DNA from: Megaleporinus macrocephalus
Lineage: Eukaryota; Chordata; Actinopteri; Characiformes; Anostomidae
DNA length: 64,000 nucleotides
Assembly: GCA_021613375.1 (NCBI GenBank)
Contig: CM038702.1
Coordinates: 21,166,349-21,230,348, forward strand
Direction of reading: 5' to 3'
Part shown: positions 46,696 through 59,502 of the stretch, in pieces
Position numbering within the stretch: position 1 is the stretch's first letter
Layout of the letters: each line of letters begins with the position of its first letter
The notes under the pieces: model-generated
The model's input: the letters and a program-made list of their open reading frames with translations, nothing else
Database searches by the model: none
What the model was told of the DNA's origin: nothing
Translations under genes and position numbers: made by a program

Positions 46696-48303
46696 CAGTG
46701 CCCTCCATAATTATTGGCACCCCTGGTTAAGATGTGTTCTTTAGCTTCTAATAAATTGAGGGTTTTTTAAAATAATATAGGACCACAATGGAAAAAAGAG
46801 CAAAATCCAACCTTTATCTCAAGTGCATTTATTCAGTAGGAAAAAAATCCCACATTAAGAAATAATTGTTTAACATCAAATAATGTGTGCCACAATTATT
46901 AGCACCCCTGATGTTAATACTTTGTACAACCCCCCTTTGCCAACAAAACAGCACCTAATCTTCTCCTATAATGTTTCACAAGATGGGAGAACACAGAAAG
47001 AGGTATCTTCGACCATTCCTCTTTGCACAATCTCTCTAAATCATCCAGCGACCTGGGTCCTCTCCTCTGCACTCTCCTCTTCAGCTCACCCCACAGGTTT
47101 TCAATGGGGTTAAGGTCTGGGGACTGAGATGGCCATGGGAGGAGCTTGATTCTGTGTGTGGTCAACCATTTCTGTGTAGATCTTGCCATATGTTTAGGGT
47201 CATTATCTTGCTGAAAGACCCAGTGACGACCCATCTTCAGCTTTCGGGCAGAAGCCACCAGATTTTGTTTTAAAATGTCCTGGTATTTCAAAGCATTCAT
47301 GATGCCATGCACCCTAACAAGGTTCCCTGGGCCTTTGGAAGAAAAGCAGGCCCACAGCATCACTGATCCTCCCCCGTATTTCACAGTGGGCATGAGGTGC
47401 TTTTCTGCATAGTCAGCTCTTGTGTTACGCCAGACCCACTTACAGCATTTGTTGCCAAAAAGCTCTATCTTTGTTTCATCTGACCAAAGCACACGGTCCC
47501 AGTTGAAGTTCCAGTACTGCTTAGCAAACTCCAAACGTTTACGTTTATGATTGTGAGTGAGAAAAGGTTTTTTCCGTGCATGCCTCCCAAACAGCTTGTT
47601 GGCGTGTAGATAGCGTCTGATGGTTGTTTCGGAGACTTCGTGACCCCAAGATGCTACCATTTGTTGCAGTTCCGTAACAGTGAGCTTTGGAGAACTTTTT
47701 TATTTCTCTTATCATCCTCCTCACTGTGCGTGGTGGCAAAATAAACTTGCGTCCCCGTCCAGACTTGTTTACCACTGTTCCAGTTGTTTTAAACTTCTTA
47801 ATAATTCCTCTGACAGTAGATACGGACAGGTGTAGGCGAGTGGCTATTTTCTTGTAGCCATTGCCTGACCTGTGAAGGTCAACACACATCTGCCTTACTT
47901 GAATGCTATGTTCCTTTGTCTTTCCCATGTTGAAGAGAAATGGCCTCTGTGTCACGTCATAATTATACCCCAGGGAAACAGGAAGTTGTGAATTGCTAAT
48001 TAAATGTTCCTACATACTTTGATTAACTTCGTAAACTACTGTAGAAGTGACAGAAATTCTTTAATTACATTTATTTCCTAAGAATTGTTAGGGGTGCCAA
48101 TAATTGTGGAACAGGTGATTTTATGAAGAAATATTATTTCTTAGTCAGGGATTTTATTTTCCCCCTAAAACTCTACTTGAGTTAAAGGTTACATTTTTCT
48201 ACACTTTTCAGTGTGACAGTATGTTTCCACAATAAAAACTGAATTTATTTTAAGGCTTTTGACACATCTTAACCAGGGGTGCCAATAATTATGGAGGGCA
48301 CTG
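46696..48303 (-). mobile_element. Tc1/mariner transposon, nearly complete
   Basis: This 1608-bp element has inverted ends cagtgccctccataattatt...ttggcacccctggttaagat, matching at 46696 and, reversed, at 48303. A TA dinucleotide flanks each side, the expected target duplication. A second inner copy of the terminal word (acaattatt[a/g]gcacccct) lies about 200 bp inside each end, giving the IR/DR architecture of Tc1-like elements. Its transposase is on the minus strand, the same sense as celsr1, and is broken by one frameshift. Confidence 0.93.
46914..47928 (-). pseudogene. Tc1-type DD34E transposase with one frameshift
   Basis: A cut-and-paste transposase that binds the inverted ends and moves the element between TA sites. 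The start is taken at MGKTKEH (47928); an in-frame Met at 47955 is further upstream. The N-terminal part has the paired helix-turn-helix DNA-binding region (KKIATRLHLSVSTVRGIIKK) and a GRGRK-type hook. The C-terminal part has the catalytic acidic residues in WSDETKIELFG, QQDNDPKH and NPIENLWGELK, with 34 residues between the second Asp (first D of DNDPKH) and Glu. The two halves are in different frames: an extra T near 47691-47697, just after REIKK, disrupts the reading frame. Otherwise there are no stops, so the copy is fairly young. The C-terminus ends LLAKGGCTKY. Confidence 0.92.
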
Positions 48304-51280
48304 TATATATATATCTCCCCTCTACACAGGTGTGATATACAAGATTCAGCCCACCTGCATTTTGTGCCCATTTAAAACGACAGTTGTTGGGCTGCTACTG
48401 CCTTTAAGACTGATGTAAATGACTGATGTTAAGTGGCTCCTCTAAATTGTGCCTCATTTAAAACACACCCCAGATTAAAACACTCCTTTTAACTCCAGTG
48501 TGAACAGCAAGCTGCTGTTGCCTGTCTGTGGGTAAATATATGGAAATAGTTCAAAACAGTAACTGTGGGCTGCGGAGGCCAAGCGCGAAACTAAAATATA
48601 TGTGTTGAGAGTGGGTTTAAGAAAACAGTAGCCAGCCTGCTCCTCCTGCTGAAAGAGCCTCTTTACTCCTCTGTGAGGTGACGGACAGATTTGACAGACA
48701 GGCCTTTTCTAACAACCTGTCTGACACCTTTAGCTTAAGCACCTGAAAGTACTGTCCTAATCCTTGCTCGACAGCAGTGCATTGAAGTAGGATGTCAGAT
48801 TTTACAGAGGTTAATAATTCACAGCAAACAAGAGCAACACATTTCAGTATTTCTACGAGGTTTTTAAATGTATATATTACGTTTGTGTGTTAACCCACAG
48901 CTGTCAAATCCTACACAGCTCTGAATTATATCTTTATATAAGTGGCACAATGGGTGCATTTCTCACACTGTAGCTACCTGCTCAGCGCTTTCTAATCTAG
49001 TTCATACGGACCACCAGACACTGCACATCTTGGTTTTAAAAAGCTAAACCAGAAATCTGGTTGTTGATTGGTTGGTTCAGGTGTGTTTTCATCTGAAAAA
49101 AAAAGAAAGGAAAAAAATGGACCACCTGGGGATTTCCCATGACGTTCCAGCCTCAGCTGCTGTATTTAGATCAATGGTCAGGATACCGCTGGTGTGACAT
49201 GTAGGGTGTGACAGGCAGTCGTCTAGGCTTATATAGCTCATATTCATGTAACACTCATGGATAAAAGAGCTGCCAACGTGTGAACATGATAACCCCATGG
49301 TAAGAGAGAGGGCTTCAATGGAACCGAGGAAGAGCATGAAGAGCCAAACACATCACCACAAAACATATCACTGCAGCACCACAGTTCACAGCTGACATGA
49401 TAGATTATGGCAGTAATGTTTTTTTTAATTTTGCAAATGTTTTGATGATTAAGTAAATAATCAGAGCTTTTAAAACACGCCCAACAACAAGCACTGTTCA
49501 ATTATGACCAGTCTAGAAGAAACCCTGCAAGTTCAGCATCTTCAGACTTCATCTCTTTACTCAGCAAGAACTGTCTTCAATGTTAACTCTAGCTTCTATT
49601 TATATCCCTTCTTTCATTTGCTTCCAAACCTTCTGTAAGCAGGAGGCAGCTGTTGTTATAATGCTCACTTACCAAGAGTTTTAGTCTTTTTTTCTTTCTT
49701 TCAGTGGATGAACGTCCATTAAATGACCTAACTGGGCGTAGGACCATCAACATAACTGACCAGAGGTTAGAATACATCATCAGGGCAGCTTCACCTCTTC
49801 ATCCTCTTCTGTTTTACTGACCTGACTCAAAGCCACAGGGGCTCACTATGGCCTCTTGAGGTACAAAGTGGTATTAAATAACAGAACAGGTTAGCTGGCT
49901 AGTAGATATGTCTGCAAAACGATACATAGACATCTTTGATGTGATTTCTTTATAGTCTGTTAATAATTTTAGTTCATTTCAGGAATGAAGCCCAACTGCT
50001 CACATGCTGTATGATATAATCTGAGACTGTAGTTGTGTCCTTAAATGACACCTTTTCAAAGGCTTAAAGAGAAAGAGAAACACAACCATGCTGGACAGTG
50101 CTTGCATGTGACATACAAATAATTCAGCAACAGGCAAACTAACAATGATGGTGATAAAATATAAAAATGATTTTGGAGTTTAGGTTCTTGTTAACCCTGC
50201 ATAATATAATGTAACTGAATTACTCAATGTATTAAATACATTCTGATGAAGCAGAATTTGTCCACTTATATAGCTTTAACAAAACTTTTTCAATGGGAAA
50301 AGCTTTAAGGATAGAAAGAAAACTTGTTAATGTTTATGTTGTTAATCATAATCATTTTAATCGTTGGACTGATCTAATAAAACTCTGTGGCAAAAACAAA
50401 ATGTGGATGGATGAATGTCTCCATGAGTTCAATTGAGCAAGAGAAACGTTTAACGACAATGCCCCATTACTGTCACAATCAGGACCATAAACAGCCCACA
50501 TGTGATATACACAGCCACATATATAGAGGTAATACAATTTAATCAAAGTAACACCATCAAATTATCAGCATTATCACCAACAAATTATCAGTGGAAGATA
50601 AATGAACCCTGAAAGTGCACCAATACAATAAACTTTATTGTATATAAACTACAATGCAATAATATTTTATAGTGATTTATCTGTTTTCAACACAAGCAGT
50701 TGACTAAGCCAGTTATTGTGTGTGTGCGAGTGAGCAGGGCTGATAAGCAGGCAGTATGCTGTTGAATCAGCGGTACGCTCACGCTGCTCTTTATTAGCTT
50801 TAGTGTATCACAGTGCCAGATTAATAGGCCTGGAAACTTCAGTGCGGTCCCTGATGTCAAGAGTGACTGACAGCAGCCACTCCAATTAGCCAGCCTGGCT
50901 AGTGGCATGCAGAGACATTAGGCTGATTAGGAAAAGATCTTTCTGGCTTTTCCAAATTTTTCAGGTTAGACAACAAAACAAATTCCTTAATTAATGCAAA
51001 GTCAGTGTGATTTGAAAAACATTTGGTAAGGGGAAGAGAAACCTAACATTATTGGTTAATTACTTCTTCCCATTACCTTTGATGATCATGACAAAACATT
51101 GGAACCCAATCAAAAAAATATATATATACAAACAGTGATTCTTGGATTGAATTCAAATAAACCTGAATTGATATTAACTGGATTCAATTAACAAATTAAT
51201 GTTAAACAATACAATTTGGTGTGAAAATATATAATTAAGTAAATGTTATTTTCACAATTTGCATAGTGTTGTATTGTGTG

Positions 51281-51288
<8 letters not shown>

Positions 51289-51328
<40 letters not shown>
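51289..51328. repeat. (TA)n microsatellite
   Basis: This is an uninterrupted TA run following a short TG run. Confidence 0.95.
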
Positions 51329-51330
<2 letters not shown>

Positions 51331-51467
51331 ACCTGCTGCACAATGATGTCATCAAAATCACAAATTCCTATATTTTTACAAAACATTACTAAACCAATTT
51401 TGTTAAAGTAAAAAAAAAATATGTGTTCAGACAGACTTTTAAAAATGCAGATGAACATCAACTGGTC

Positions 51468-51471
<4 letters not shown>

Positions 51472-51505
<34 letters not shown>
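51472..51505. repeat. (TA)n microsatellite
   Basis: This second TA run lies about 145 bp from the previous one. Confidence 0.95.
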
Positions 51506-51509
<4 letters not shown>

Positions 51510-52817
51510 TGCATTGATTATTATCAACAATAATATTTAATAAAGAATGTGTTTATTCTGGGCCCAAAATAAAACATTTGGACTTTTTTGTATAAGTGTA
51601 TAAGTGTAACCATTTATATTGTTACTATTTTACTGAAATAAGTCACCAGTTGTTTTAACTAGTATTGCTCAATAGTACCTGGACAGTAATTTAATTTGAC
51701 TAACTTTGAGGTCAGAGATTTACAGCCCTGTTAAAAACCTCTCTGAACTGTAGATCTGTGTAGGAAACCATCCTGTCCTGTTATCACTCCTTTAAAGTAA
51801 ATGGCCCTGCAAATCCCAGCAAGAGCTGCAATCAGCCGCAACCACCCAACCAGCCAATCCCACGGCTGGGATTCAAACGTTTGAATCACAACAGGATCAA
51901 AGGAGACTTCCTTTCAGCCAATAGCATTTCAGAAGTATGTCTACTCGCCCCGCCTACTTTCACACTCCCTAACTGACCTGTTTCAGCCAACACAGGTCAG
52001 GTAAAAACAAAAGGTGAGCTCTCTCTTTTCTGTTAGAGAAAGTATCAGAGCCTCACAACAAGCTTTTGGATGTGTAAACGTTCCTGAGATGCCTGGAAGA
52101 CTTGAGGTCCAACACAAATGTCGTTTACCTTTCCTACATCTGAGCAGGCCTGATTTTGGCTGGCTACCTGAGCGAGCTCTGTGAAATATTTCTCCTGCTC
52201 TGCAGTTTGCAGCCCAACACGATGAGAGATTCTCACACTTTGTGCCAATAACAAGCTGGTGTCCCGTATCAGCGCTCACAGACATGCTCAGAGACATCCT
52301 GAACAGCCCGGCCGGGGAAATTACCCTCTAATCTCTTGTTTCATTCCCCATCCTGCAGGGATTTCTCCTACAGATACACATGACATAACCTGACATTAAA
52401 ACAGTCAACAGAGTGAGCAAACAGCCCAAAGAGAATTTATGAAATGGCTTCAGAGCATTATTATGGTCTGCCAGATGCTAACTTGATAAATAGCGCTGAA
52501 ATTCAGGCCAAGGCACAGGTGGCTGGAAATCAGTGTGTGTGTAGAGTGATGGCAAACACACACATGCAAGTTTGTTTTTATACAATACCAGGACATGGGA
52601 GCCTGTGGATGTATTAGTCTCTATACACAATAATAAGTTATTATATCTTTAATATATCTCATATGAAACATATATATGTAAATGTCTGTATATAATATTA
52701 ATTATAAAAGTTGTCTAATATATTAGGTATTATATCAGATACAGCACAAAAAGTCTGAGAGACCTAACCAAATGATACTTCATTACTGTCTAAAGAAAAA
52801 CATGCATCTCCAAAATC

Positions 52818-52980
52818 ATAACTTTACAGAAGAGACCAAAAACCTACTTTACTTTCAATGCAAGTCAATGGAACCAAAATTTTCCCAAGCTATTTTGGAG
52901 CATTTCAGTTGGCTCCTTCAACATGCAATTTGAATACAATGATGTATTCAAATGATGTAGAAAATAAAAATCGACCGTTT
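52818..52980 (+). repeat. ~100-bp dispersed repeat copy
   Basis: It contains ctttacagaagagaccaaaa, aatgcaagtcaatggaacca and ttcccaagctattttggagc, and it shares a further aaatgatgtagaaaa with the copy at 62221. The class is unknown. Confidence 0.7.
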
Positions 52981-55028
52981 GAAAAAACTGGGTAGTTAGA
53001 ATTTATCTGCTCAAAAAATATATTAATTCTGAAAAGCAGCGATGTTACGTGTGCCAATGTGTTCACGTAACTATTTTCATATAACACAAATAATACTGGC
53101 TGCCCTGTATTAACTCTAGTTATCACTGTAGTTATTTGTTTGCAATGGCTGAAGGCATCCAGGAGAAATCTTCTTCTACTTCTTCTACTAAGACATCTAC
53201 ACATACCTAGTTGTAATATGTCCCATATCACTGCTCCTATCTCAATGTTTTTCAGTATTTTAATTAAGTTGGAAAATGTCTACTGGTCTTTACATTGTAT
53301 GTGAATTTCAATATGAATGGGAAAAAAGGGGGGCTTACATTGACTTACATTAAAAAGCAAATGATGTTTTTTATCTTTTTGAAGATAACGCTTTGTTCTG
53401 TAAGTAATAATATGCATTATAAATACGTAAGTACCTGCTTATAATATACACAAGCATCTACGGGAACCAAGATTTTTCTAAACCTGATCCTAACCACAGT
53501 AACCAAAAATATTTATTTATATAAAAAGATTTTGTAAATGAAGCTCTTTGAAAGACAAAGCTTTACATATTGTGTAGGTCCTGTGGCCCTGTTTGTGTCA
53601 GGAGGAACATAGGCACACTCACTAGTATGTGTCTGCACCAGAACAAATGGCACTACTATTAATCTGGAGTGAAGACACTTATACGACAACGCAGGCGTAA
53701 AAATGCCCATACGGTACAAAGTATATACTAAAGCACACAAAGGCTGAACAAAGTAGAACAGATGCTGTACAGTATACGAGTCACTGGTTTCGATTCAAAG
53801 CAGAATGTTTTCTTATCTGTGGTGAAATCACTGTGATGCATGGCCTCAGGTGACTAACTGTATTTATAAACCACTGACAAAATACAGTGCAATAAAACAC
53901 ATCAACACTTCATAAAGTATTTTGTTTATAGTGAACAGTAATCTCAACAAACTATTCTTCCGCCAAGCAGTGTAGTTTGTTAACACCAGGATATGGCTGC
54001 TTAGCAACATGACGGTCAAAGATTAATACTGATTATGCTTATGATGACCCTAACCTGACACAATAATATAGAATGCAATTTAAGTGTCAGGTAATAGGCA
54101 TATTGAATATTTTATAATAACTTGGAATGTGAACTAGCTTTTAGTTTTTTAAAAATCAATTAGCCCTGTAGGAAAACAACTTCACCGCATGACCTCCGTT
54201 ATTTAATTTATTTGTTTTTGTTATTATTTTTATTTATTTTTATAAATACTGAATAATTTTCAGGGGTCCATGTATGGCGATTATTGCTGACGCATATGCA
54301 CTGTATAAAACATAAGAGGTTTTAAACGTTCGCAACCAAATCCAAAGTCAGGGCAGGCCATTGTGAAGAAAGGGTGGGGCAGGATTTCCCATCGCTATAG
54401 AAACGTGGCATCAAAATGCACTTCACACATTGTATTATGGGAACTTTGCCCAGAGCCTGGTGGCCTTTTAAACAAAAAAAACACACCAGTCCGTCAATAA
54501 TTAACCTCAATTATGTGAGTGAAGCTCACGGACGCTCACAGAAACAGATAAAAGCCCAGGGAGGGACCTGATGACTCACAAATACAAACTCCTTAAGTGG
54601 GAAAATAGACAAAGGGGCAAATAGAAAGTAGGGCAAAGAATCTGCTGTCCATTCTCCAGGAGCTCCAAGACAAAAGAGATGTGAATGTTGATGTACGTTC
54701 ATTTTGGACCATTTCATCAAAACAGATGTCTTCAAATGATGCTGAAATCTAAGAGACATGAGGTTTTGATATATAGATGTATATAAAAGAGAAAGTTAGA
54801 AACATGAACGACCAATGAGGACACACACACACGTTTTTAGTCCGTCACTGGGTTCTGGGTTCTGTGGAAGTCACTCTAGACTGAGAGGCAGCATCAGATG
54901 AGCAGGGTCCCGGAGTGGGCCAGATGGGCCCAGGCACTTAATGAATGGACAGAATGAGATTACACCTCGCTAACATCACCAGCACCTCCTTCAGCCCCCC
55001 GAAACAGCACAGATGGGGCGGACGAGTG

Positions 55029-55530
55029 GCTGTTCACTCTAGACTGGGAGAGGAAAGAGAGAATGAAAGTAAGAAGGAAATAAAGAGTAAAAGAGACAGC
55101 AAAAGAGAGAGAGAAAAAAGATTAAGGGAGAGAGAATGAGAGAGAGGAAGGTTGGTGGGAGACGATAGGGAAGGACAGAGAGAGAAAGAGTGAAAATGCA
55201 AGAATAAGAGAGAAAGAGAAAGGAATAGAAGGAGAGAGTACAGCACAAGGAGTTCATAGAAAAAGAGAAAAAAGAGCCAGAGCAAGAGGGAGAGACAGAG
55301 AGAAAAGGGAGGAAGAGGGAGTGAAAGAGAGAGAAAGAGTGTAAGATGCATTAAATATATCAAAAAAGGTAGAAATAAGATAAAAAAGAAAAAATGAACA
55401 GAAAAGGGAAAAAGAGGGAGTGAAGAAAGAAAAAGAGAACCTAAGAGAGAGGAAGCATTAAATGTAGCAAAAGAGGAGAGAGAGAGAGAAAGAGGAATAA
55501 AAGAGAGAGGGATAAAAAAAAAAGGGCAGC
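55029..55530. repeat. ~500-bp polypurine tract
   Basis: The + strand is overwhelmingly A and G (GAGA, AAAGAG, GGGAGA mixtures) with rare pyrimidines. The minus strand gives a false 245-residue Leu/Ser/Phe-rich ORF. Long mirror-rich purine tracts can adopt triplex DNA. Confidence 0.9.
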
Positions 55531-56149
55531 AGAGACACATGCACACACAGAGGTAGTGTCGGACCCTGAGGATGAGCAGATGCCCCTTGAGAACATGAAT
55601 GGGCTTCAGTCCTGGAGAGGGCACTTGAGCTGTGCAAGAGCTTTTAAAGCTGACTCTGCACTCTTTCCTTTTAAGGACGACAGGATGAACACAATGAGTG
55701 AAGAGAGTTAAGTGTGGACAGTGAGTAACAGTGCTGTACTGCACAGCTGCTAGGATCAAGACCTCCATCAAATAGCAGAGTTCAGGGTGAAGATTCCCTT
55801 TTCCTCTTCCTCTGCCAATCCGGGCAAGCCAGGATTAGCCTGCCCTCACACAGAGGAGACCCTGCCGAGATGATGGGTGTTGAGTGGTGGTGGTGAACAT
55901 CAACCCACAGTCGTACAGGAGGAAACACACTGCTAACACTGGCTTTCCCGAATCCACATTTCCCGAATCTGTTCTTTAAGAGCAAAAGCTGGCCAGATAT
56001 TAAGCATGTCCAGGAAATTCCAACCAAGAGTCCACTAAGTAGCATGTGCTGACTGTGTACCACAATATCTGATTTCACTAATTAGAATGGAAGTCAAAAC
56101 TACTAATTATGTTATCCCTACACACATATCCCATCTATTACCTGCCACT

Positions 56150-56395
56150 TTTTCTTTTCTGATACCAATACAGCAACCATGACTATCTTCCAATACCTAT
56201 ATCTGATATTTCTTCTTTAAAAAATAAATGAGATTATCTCACTACATTGGCAGACCTTTATGCTTGTTCCAGGATTTGTCACAGGATGTTATGCTTGTTT
56301 CTCTCCGATATCTGATCCAGCTGATTTCAGCCCGATGCCAGGTATTGGCCCAATACCAGGTACCAGACTGGTGCCATGTCAAGTAAACTGCCTGC
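56150..56395. repeat. hAT-like GATACC/GATATC repeat remnant
   Basis: Words tgataccaatacagcaacca, ctccgatatctgatccagct and ggtattggcccaataccagg are typical of a common fish DNA-transposon remnant. The ends are not resolved. Confidence 0.4.
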
Positions 56396-56650
56396 TTTGC
56401 AAGGCCCCCTAAGACTGAAAATGTGGATCCTTGCAGTAGAGCAGTTGCACGACATATGCAGACTTATCTAGCCATGTTCAGATGGATTCTGCTCTTCATC
56501 TAATACTCAGTAAGCCCTTGTAATTCTTATATGTAAAATCTTCTGGATGATAGCTTTTTAGGAGAGGCTAGACCCACTTGGCATCACAACAATCACCCCA
56601 ACGCGAAGACACTAAGGTTGCGTGCTTTGTTTTTTCCCTATGCTCAACAT

Positions 56651-56960
56651 TAGGGGTGGGCAATATGATAAAGAAAACATCATATCACAATACAAAACAA
56701 ACATTTTTCATTTGTGCCACCTATAAAAATACTATAAAAATGATAATGTTAATAATAATAGCAAGAACAACAACTAAGATTTGCATGCAATGCTATACAG
56801 ACTGCATTATATTGAATGAAACAGGCCTAATAAAGCTTACTTTGTGATGAAATTGTATTGGCATCCACAATATGCTCTGAAAAGGGCCACGATAACAATA
56901 AAATATATTGTAATATTGACCATATTGACTACACAACATGATATATGACTTGTTGGAATG
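56651..56960. repeat. hAT-like repeat with GGGGTGGGCAATATG end
   Basis: It starts taggggtgggcaatatgata, followed by ATATCACAATA and a closing region of AATATTGACCATATTG words. It is related in style to 4855-5165. The right border is approximate. Confidence 0.4.
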
Positions 56961-57887
56961 TATGCACTGTGGGCATATGGGCATATAGCCTCAACCATTA
57001 TCTCAGTTCAAGACCGTCCTTACTGGGATCCTAATTGAGGTGAAGTTAACACACTGAGTCTTGTCCGTCCCTGCTCCTGCTCTACTAAAGAAAGAAGCTG
57101 AGCGGACCATTACTGAACGTCTAGTTCTACTTTTAGTTTGGACCGAGAAGAAAAGAACCACTGTAAAAAAATGAGACAAAGCGTAATGGGTCCAGTTAAA
57201 GGCCCTAACAGTCTGATTACTTCGAGGTGGACTGCAGTTACTCCATCTCTCAGGGCTATTGTCCGCTGTCTAGTTGATAGCTGTGCTCACTGAGCTGTTC
57301 TATGGGACAGGAGATCCCAAACCAAGATAGAAAAGCACAGCCTTGCTCATTGTGTCATCTGCGCTAAGGTTGCAGAAGACTGTGGTCTGCTTAAGCTCAA
57401 GGAAAAGTGTCGCGTTTGTCGTGCCTTAAATTGGCCACACTGACATATGATGGCTATCTGGGAGGGGACATGGGGCCAGCTGATAAGAACCACACATAAA
57501 TCTGTGCAAACTGCACAATTTTCAGGGTCATTTACACTAGCTCGTTTCTAACAAAACACAACCACTCTCAGCCAAGGACATCACGGTAATTCATTTAAGC
57601 GGCTGAAATTCACTTATCGAGTAACATGAAACTGGTTTGAAGGCGATAATCGAGTTGCAGTTCTCGAGAGGTCAATCTGTCCAGGTGTCGTCATCATACT
57701 AAGCCAGAGATGCTATTTCGCAGAACTTTGAAGAAAGAGGCATTTCACACTATTATAGAGTAACGGCGCCAGAAAGGGTTCTTTGTGCAGTGACATTAAA
57801 GACTCACTGTCAGTGAATCCTGTGAAAACATTTCAACTAAAGGAACCTCTGAATAATATACAGTTTCCAGGAATCTAGGAAGACCCA

Positions 57888-57889
<2 letters not shown>

Positions 57890-57969
<80 letters not shown>
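57890..57969. repeat. (TA)~40 microsatellite
   Basis: This is an 80-bp uninterrupted TA run abutting the left end of the Tc1 derivative. Confidence 0.97.
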
Positions 57970-57972
<3 letters not shown>

Positions 57973-58508
57973 TACCGCTCAAAAGTTTAGGATCACTTTA
58001 GAATTTCATTTCATGCAATTTTCATGCAATTCATGCAATTTTCATGCAATTCACAAACAATATTGTCAATTTCACAATTAATGTAAGTGTATCAGATGAA
58101 TTTTAAAGAATAAAAATGTTTGTATTAAAGACTATTTTTGTATAGAGGCTTATTTTGCATATAGTCCTATTATCAGCAATTCTCAGTCCTCTGTCTAAAT
58201 CTCCTGGTACGGCCGCCAATCCAAGTTAAGGATGTTATTGGGTTAATTGGTTGTTAGGACACTCTTGCTCAATTGTGATGCACAGCTGAAAAACATTCTA
58301 CTAATAAGTGAGCATAAAAGGGAGAACAACATTCTAGGTTAGTTTACTATCTGAAGCATCAGCAGTTGATGGCTTGCTGATCGATTCAAAATGACCAGAA
58401 AGAAACAACTTTCTTTAGAGACCCGTCAGTCCATTGTTGTGTTAAGGAAGGAAGACTACTTCACTGAAAACAAGAAAATTTCTGTGATCCCAAACATTTG
58501 AGCGGTAA
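57970..58508 (+). mobile_element. internally deleted Tc1-type element
   Basis: The left end cactaccgctcaaaagttta and the right end gggatcac/ttaccgctcaaatgtttg (reverse) are inverted copies with a few mismatches. Inside, a transposase begins at 58391 (MTRKKQLSLETRQSIVVLRK) and breaks off after about 21 codons, where the sequence jumps to the right terminal region. It is therefore a non-autonomous deletion product, of a different Tc1 lineage from 46696-48303. It is flanked by TA tracts, so the TA target duplication cannot be read separately. A tcatgcaattt tandem (58010-58055) lies inside. Confidence 0.8.
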
Positions 58509-59502
58509 TATATATATATGTCACAGAATGCTGTAAATTGAGCATTAGGCAGCGCATAATAATAATGCTCAATATGTTTATCAAGAGAGACGGAAAAATA
58601 TATCCTGTAAAGATTTTTGTTCTACCCTAGTTCCTCAAAATAGCCACATTATGGAAGCCTGTAGACACTCCTTCCTGTATCTCCTGAACAGAGGCAGCCA
58701 AGGCAACCACACAGCTGATGACTGGCCCGCCGCATAATCTCTTGTCGGTTGGGCTTCTGGCCCAGTGCCTGAGGCCACCATCGTGCAGAAGAGAACTGAA
58801 GTGAAAAAGAATGATTGGCCCCTGGGAACTGCCTCCTGACCACATACGCTGTAATGCATTTCCCAGGGTCCTGCCTCTTCTTCTTTTTCTTTTTCTTCTC
58901 AGCTGCCATGGCTCTGACTCATTCTCCAGACTGAGGAGCATGCTGCTTCTGACCAGACACAACTCAGTACAGCGATAATCACTATCTCACATAACCACAG
59001 GTATCTGCTTTAAGCATGGATACTCTTCTTAACTTCGTCTTTAAGTATGTACAGTTCCTCTGGAGTGCAGCTTTCCAATATAATGGGCTCTGAATGGTTT
59101 TGGCTATTTAGGTAAAAAGGCTTTAATGGGTTTATGGCTTTACAATATGCTAAGGCTCTATAAACTTTAAAAATATTCACACAGACATTCATTGAAAGTA
59201 GGGATGATATCCAAATCATATTAATATTTGCATATCAGACCGATGTTCAGATTTGGCCGATATTTCATGCTGATATTTGATGACGTATGCACATTTGGCT
59301 GGACAATTATGCTACAATATCTACATTTCATTAATACTGTTGTGTTGTGGTTCTGAAAATGTGGCAATGGCCTCTTTAACTTGTATGTATCTACTGCCAG
59401 AGACGTTGGACAGTCTGAAACCTAATAGCATGTGGACCTGGACGTTTCAGTGTGCTGCTGTGTAAAGGATGCACAAAGCTTGCTGTATTGTTGTGGCCAT
59501 GG

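Noticed and set aside
55034..55771. 245-residue Leu/Ser/Phe-rich minus-strand ORF, looking like membrane segments
   Set aside because: It is a translation of the polypurine/polypyrimidine tract; hydrophobicity follows from CTC/TCT/TTC codons.
58627..58962. Overlapping minus-strand ORFs of 74-111 residues
   Set aside because: Three frames open together by chance; no splice phase, start context or domain supports any of them.
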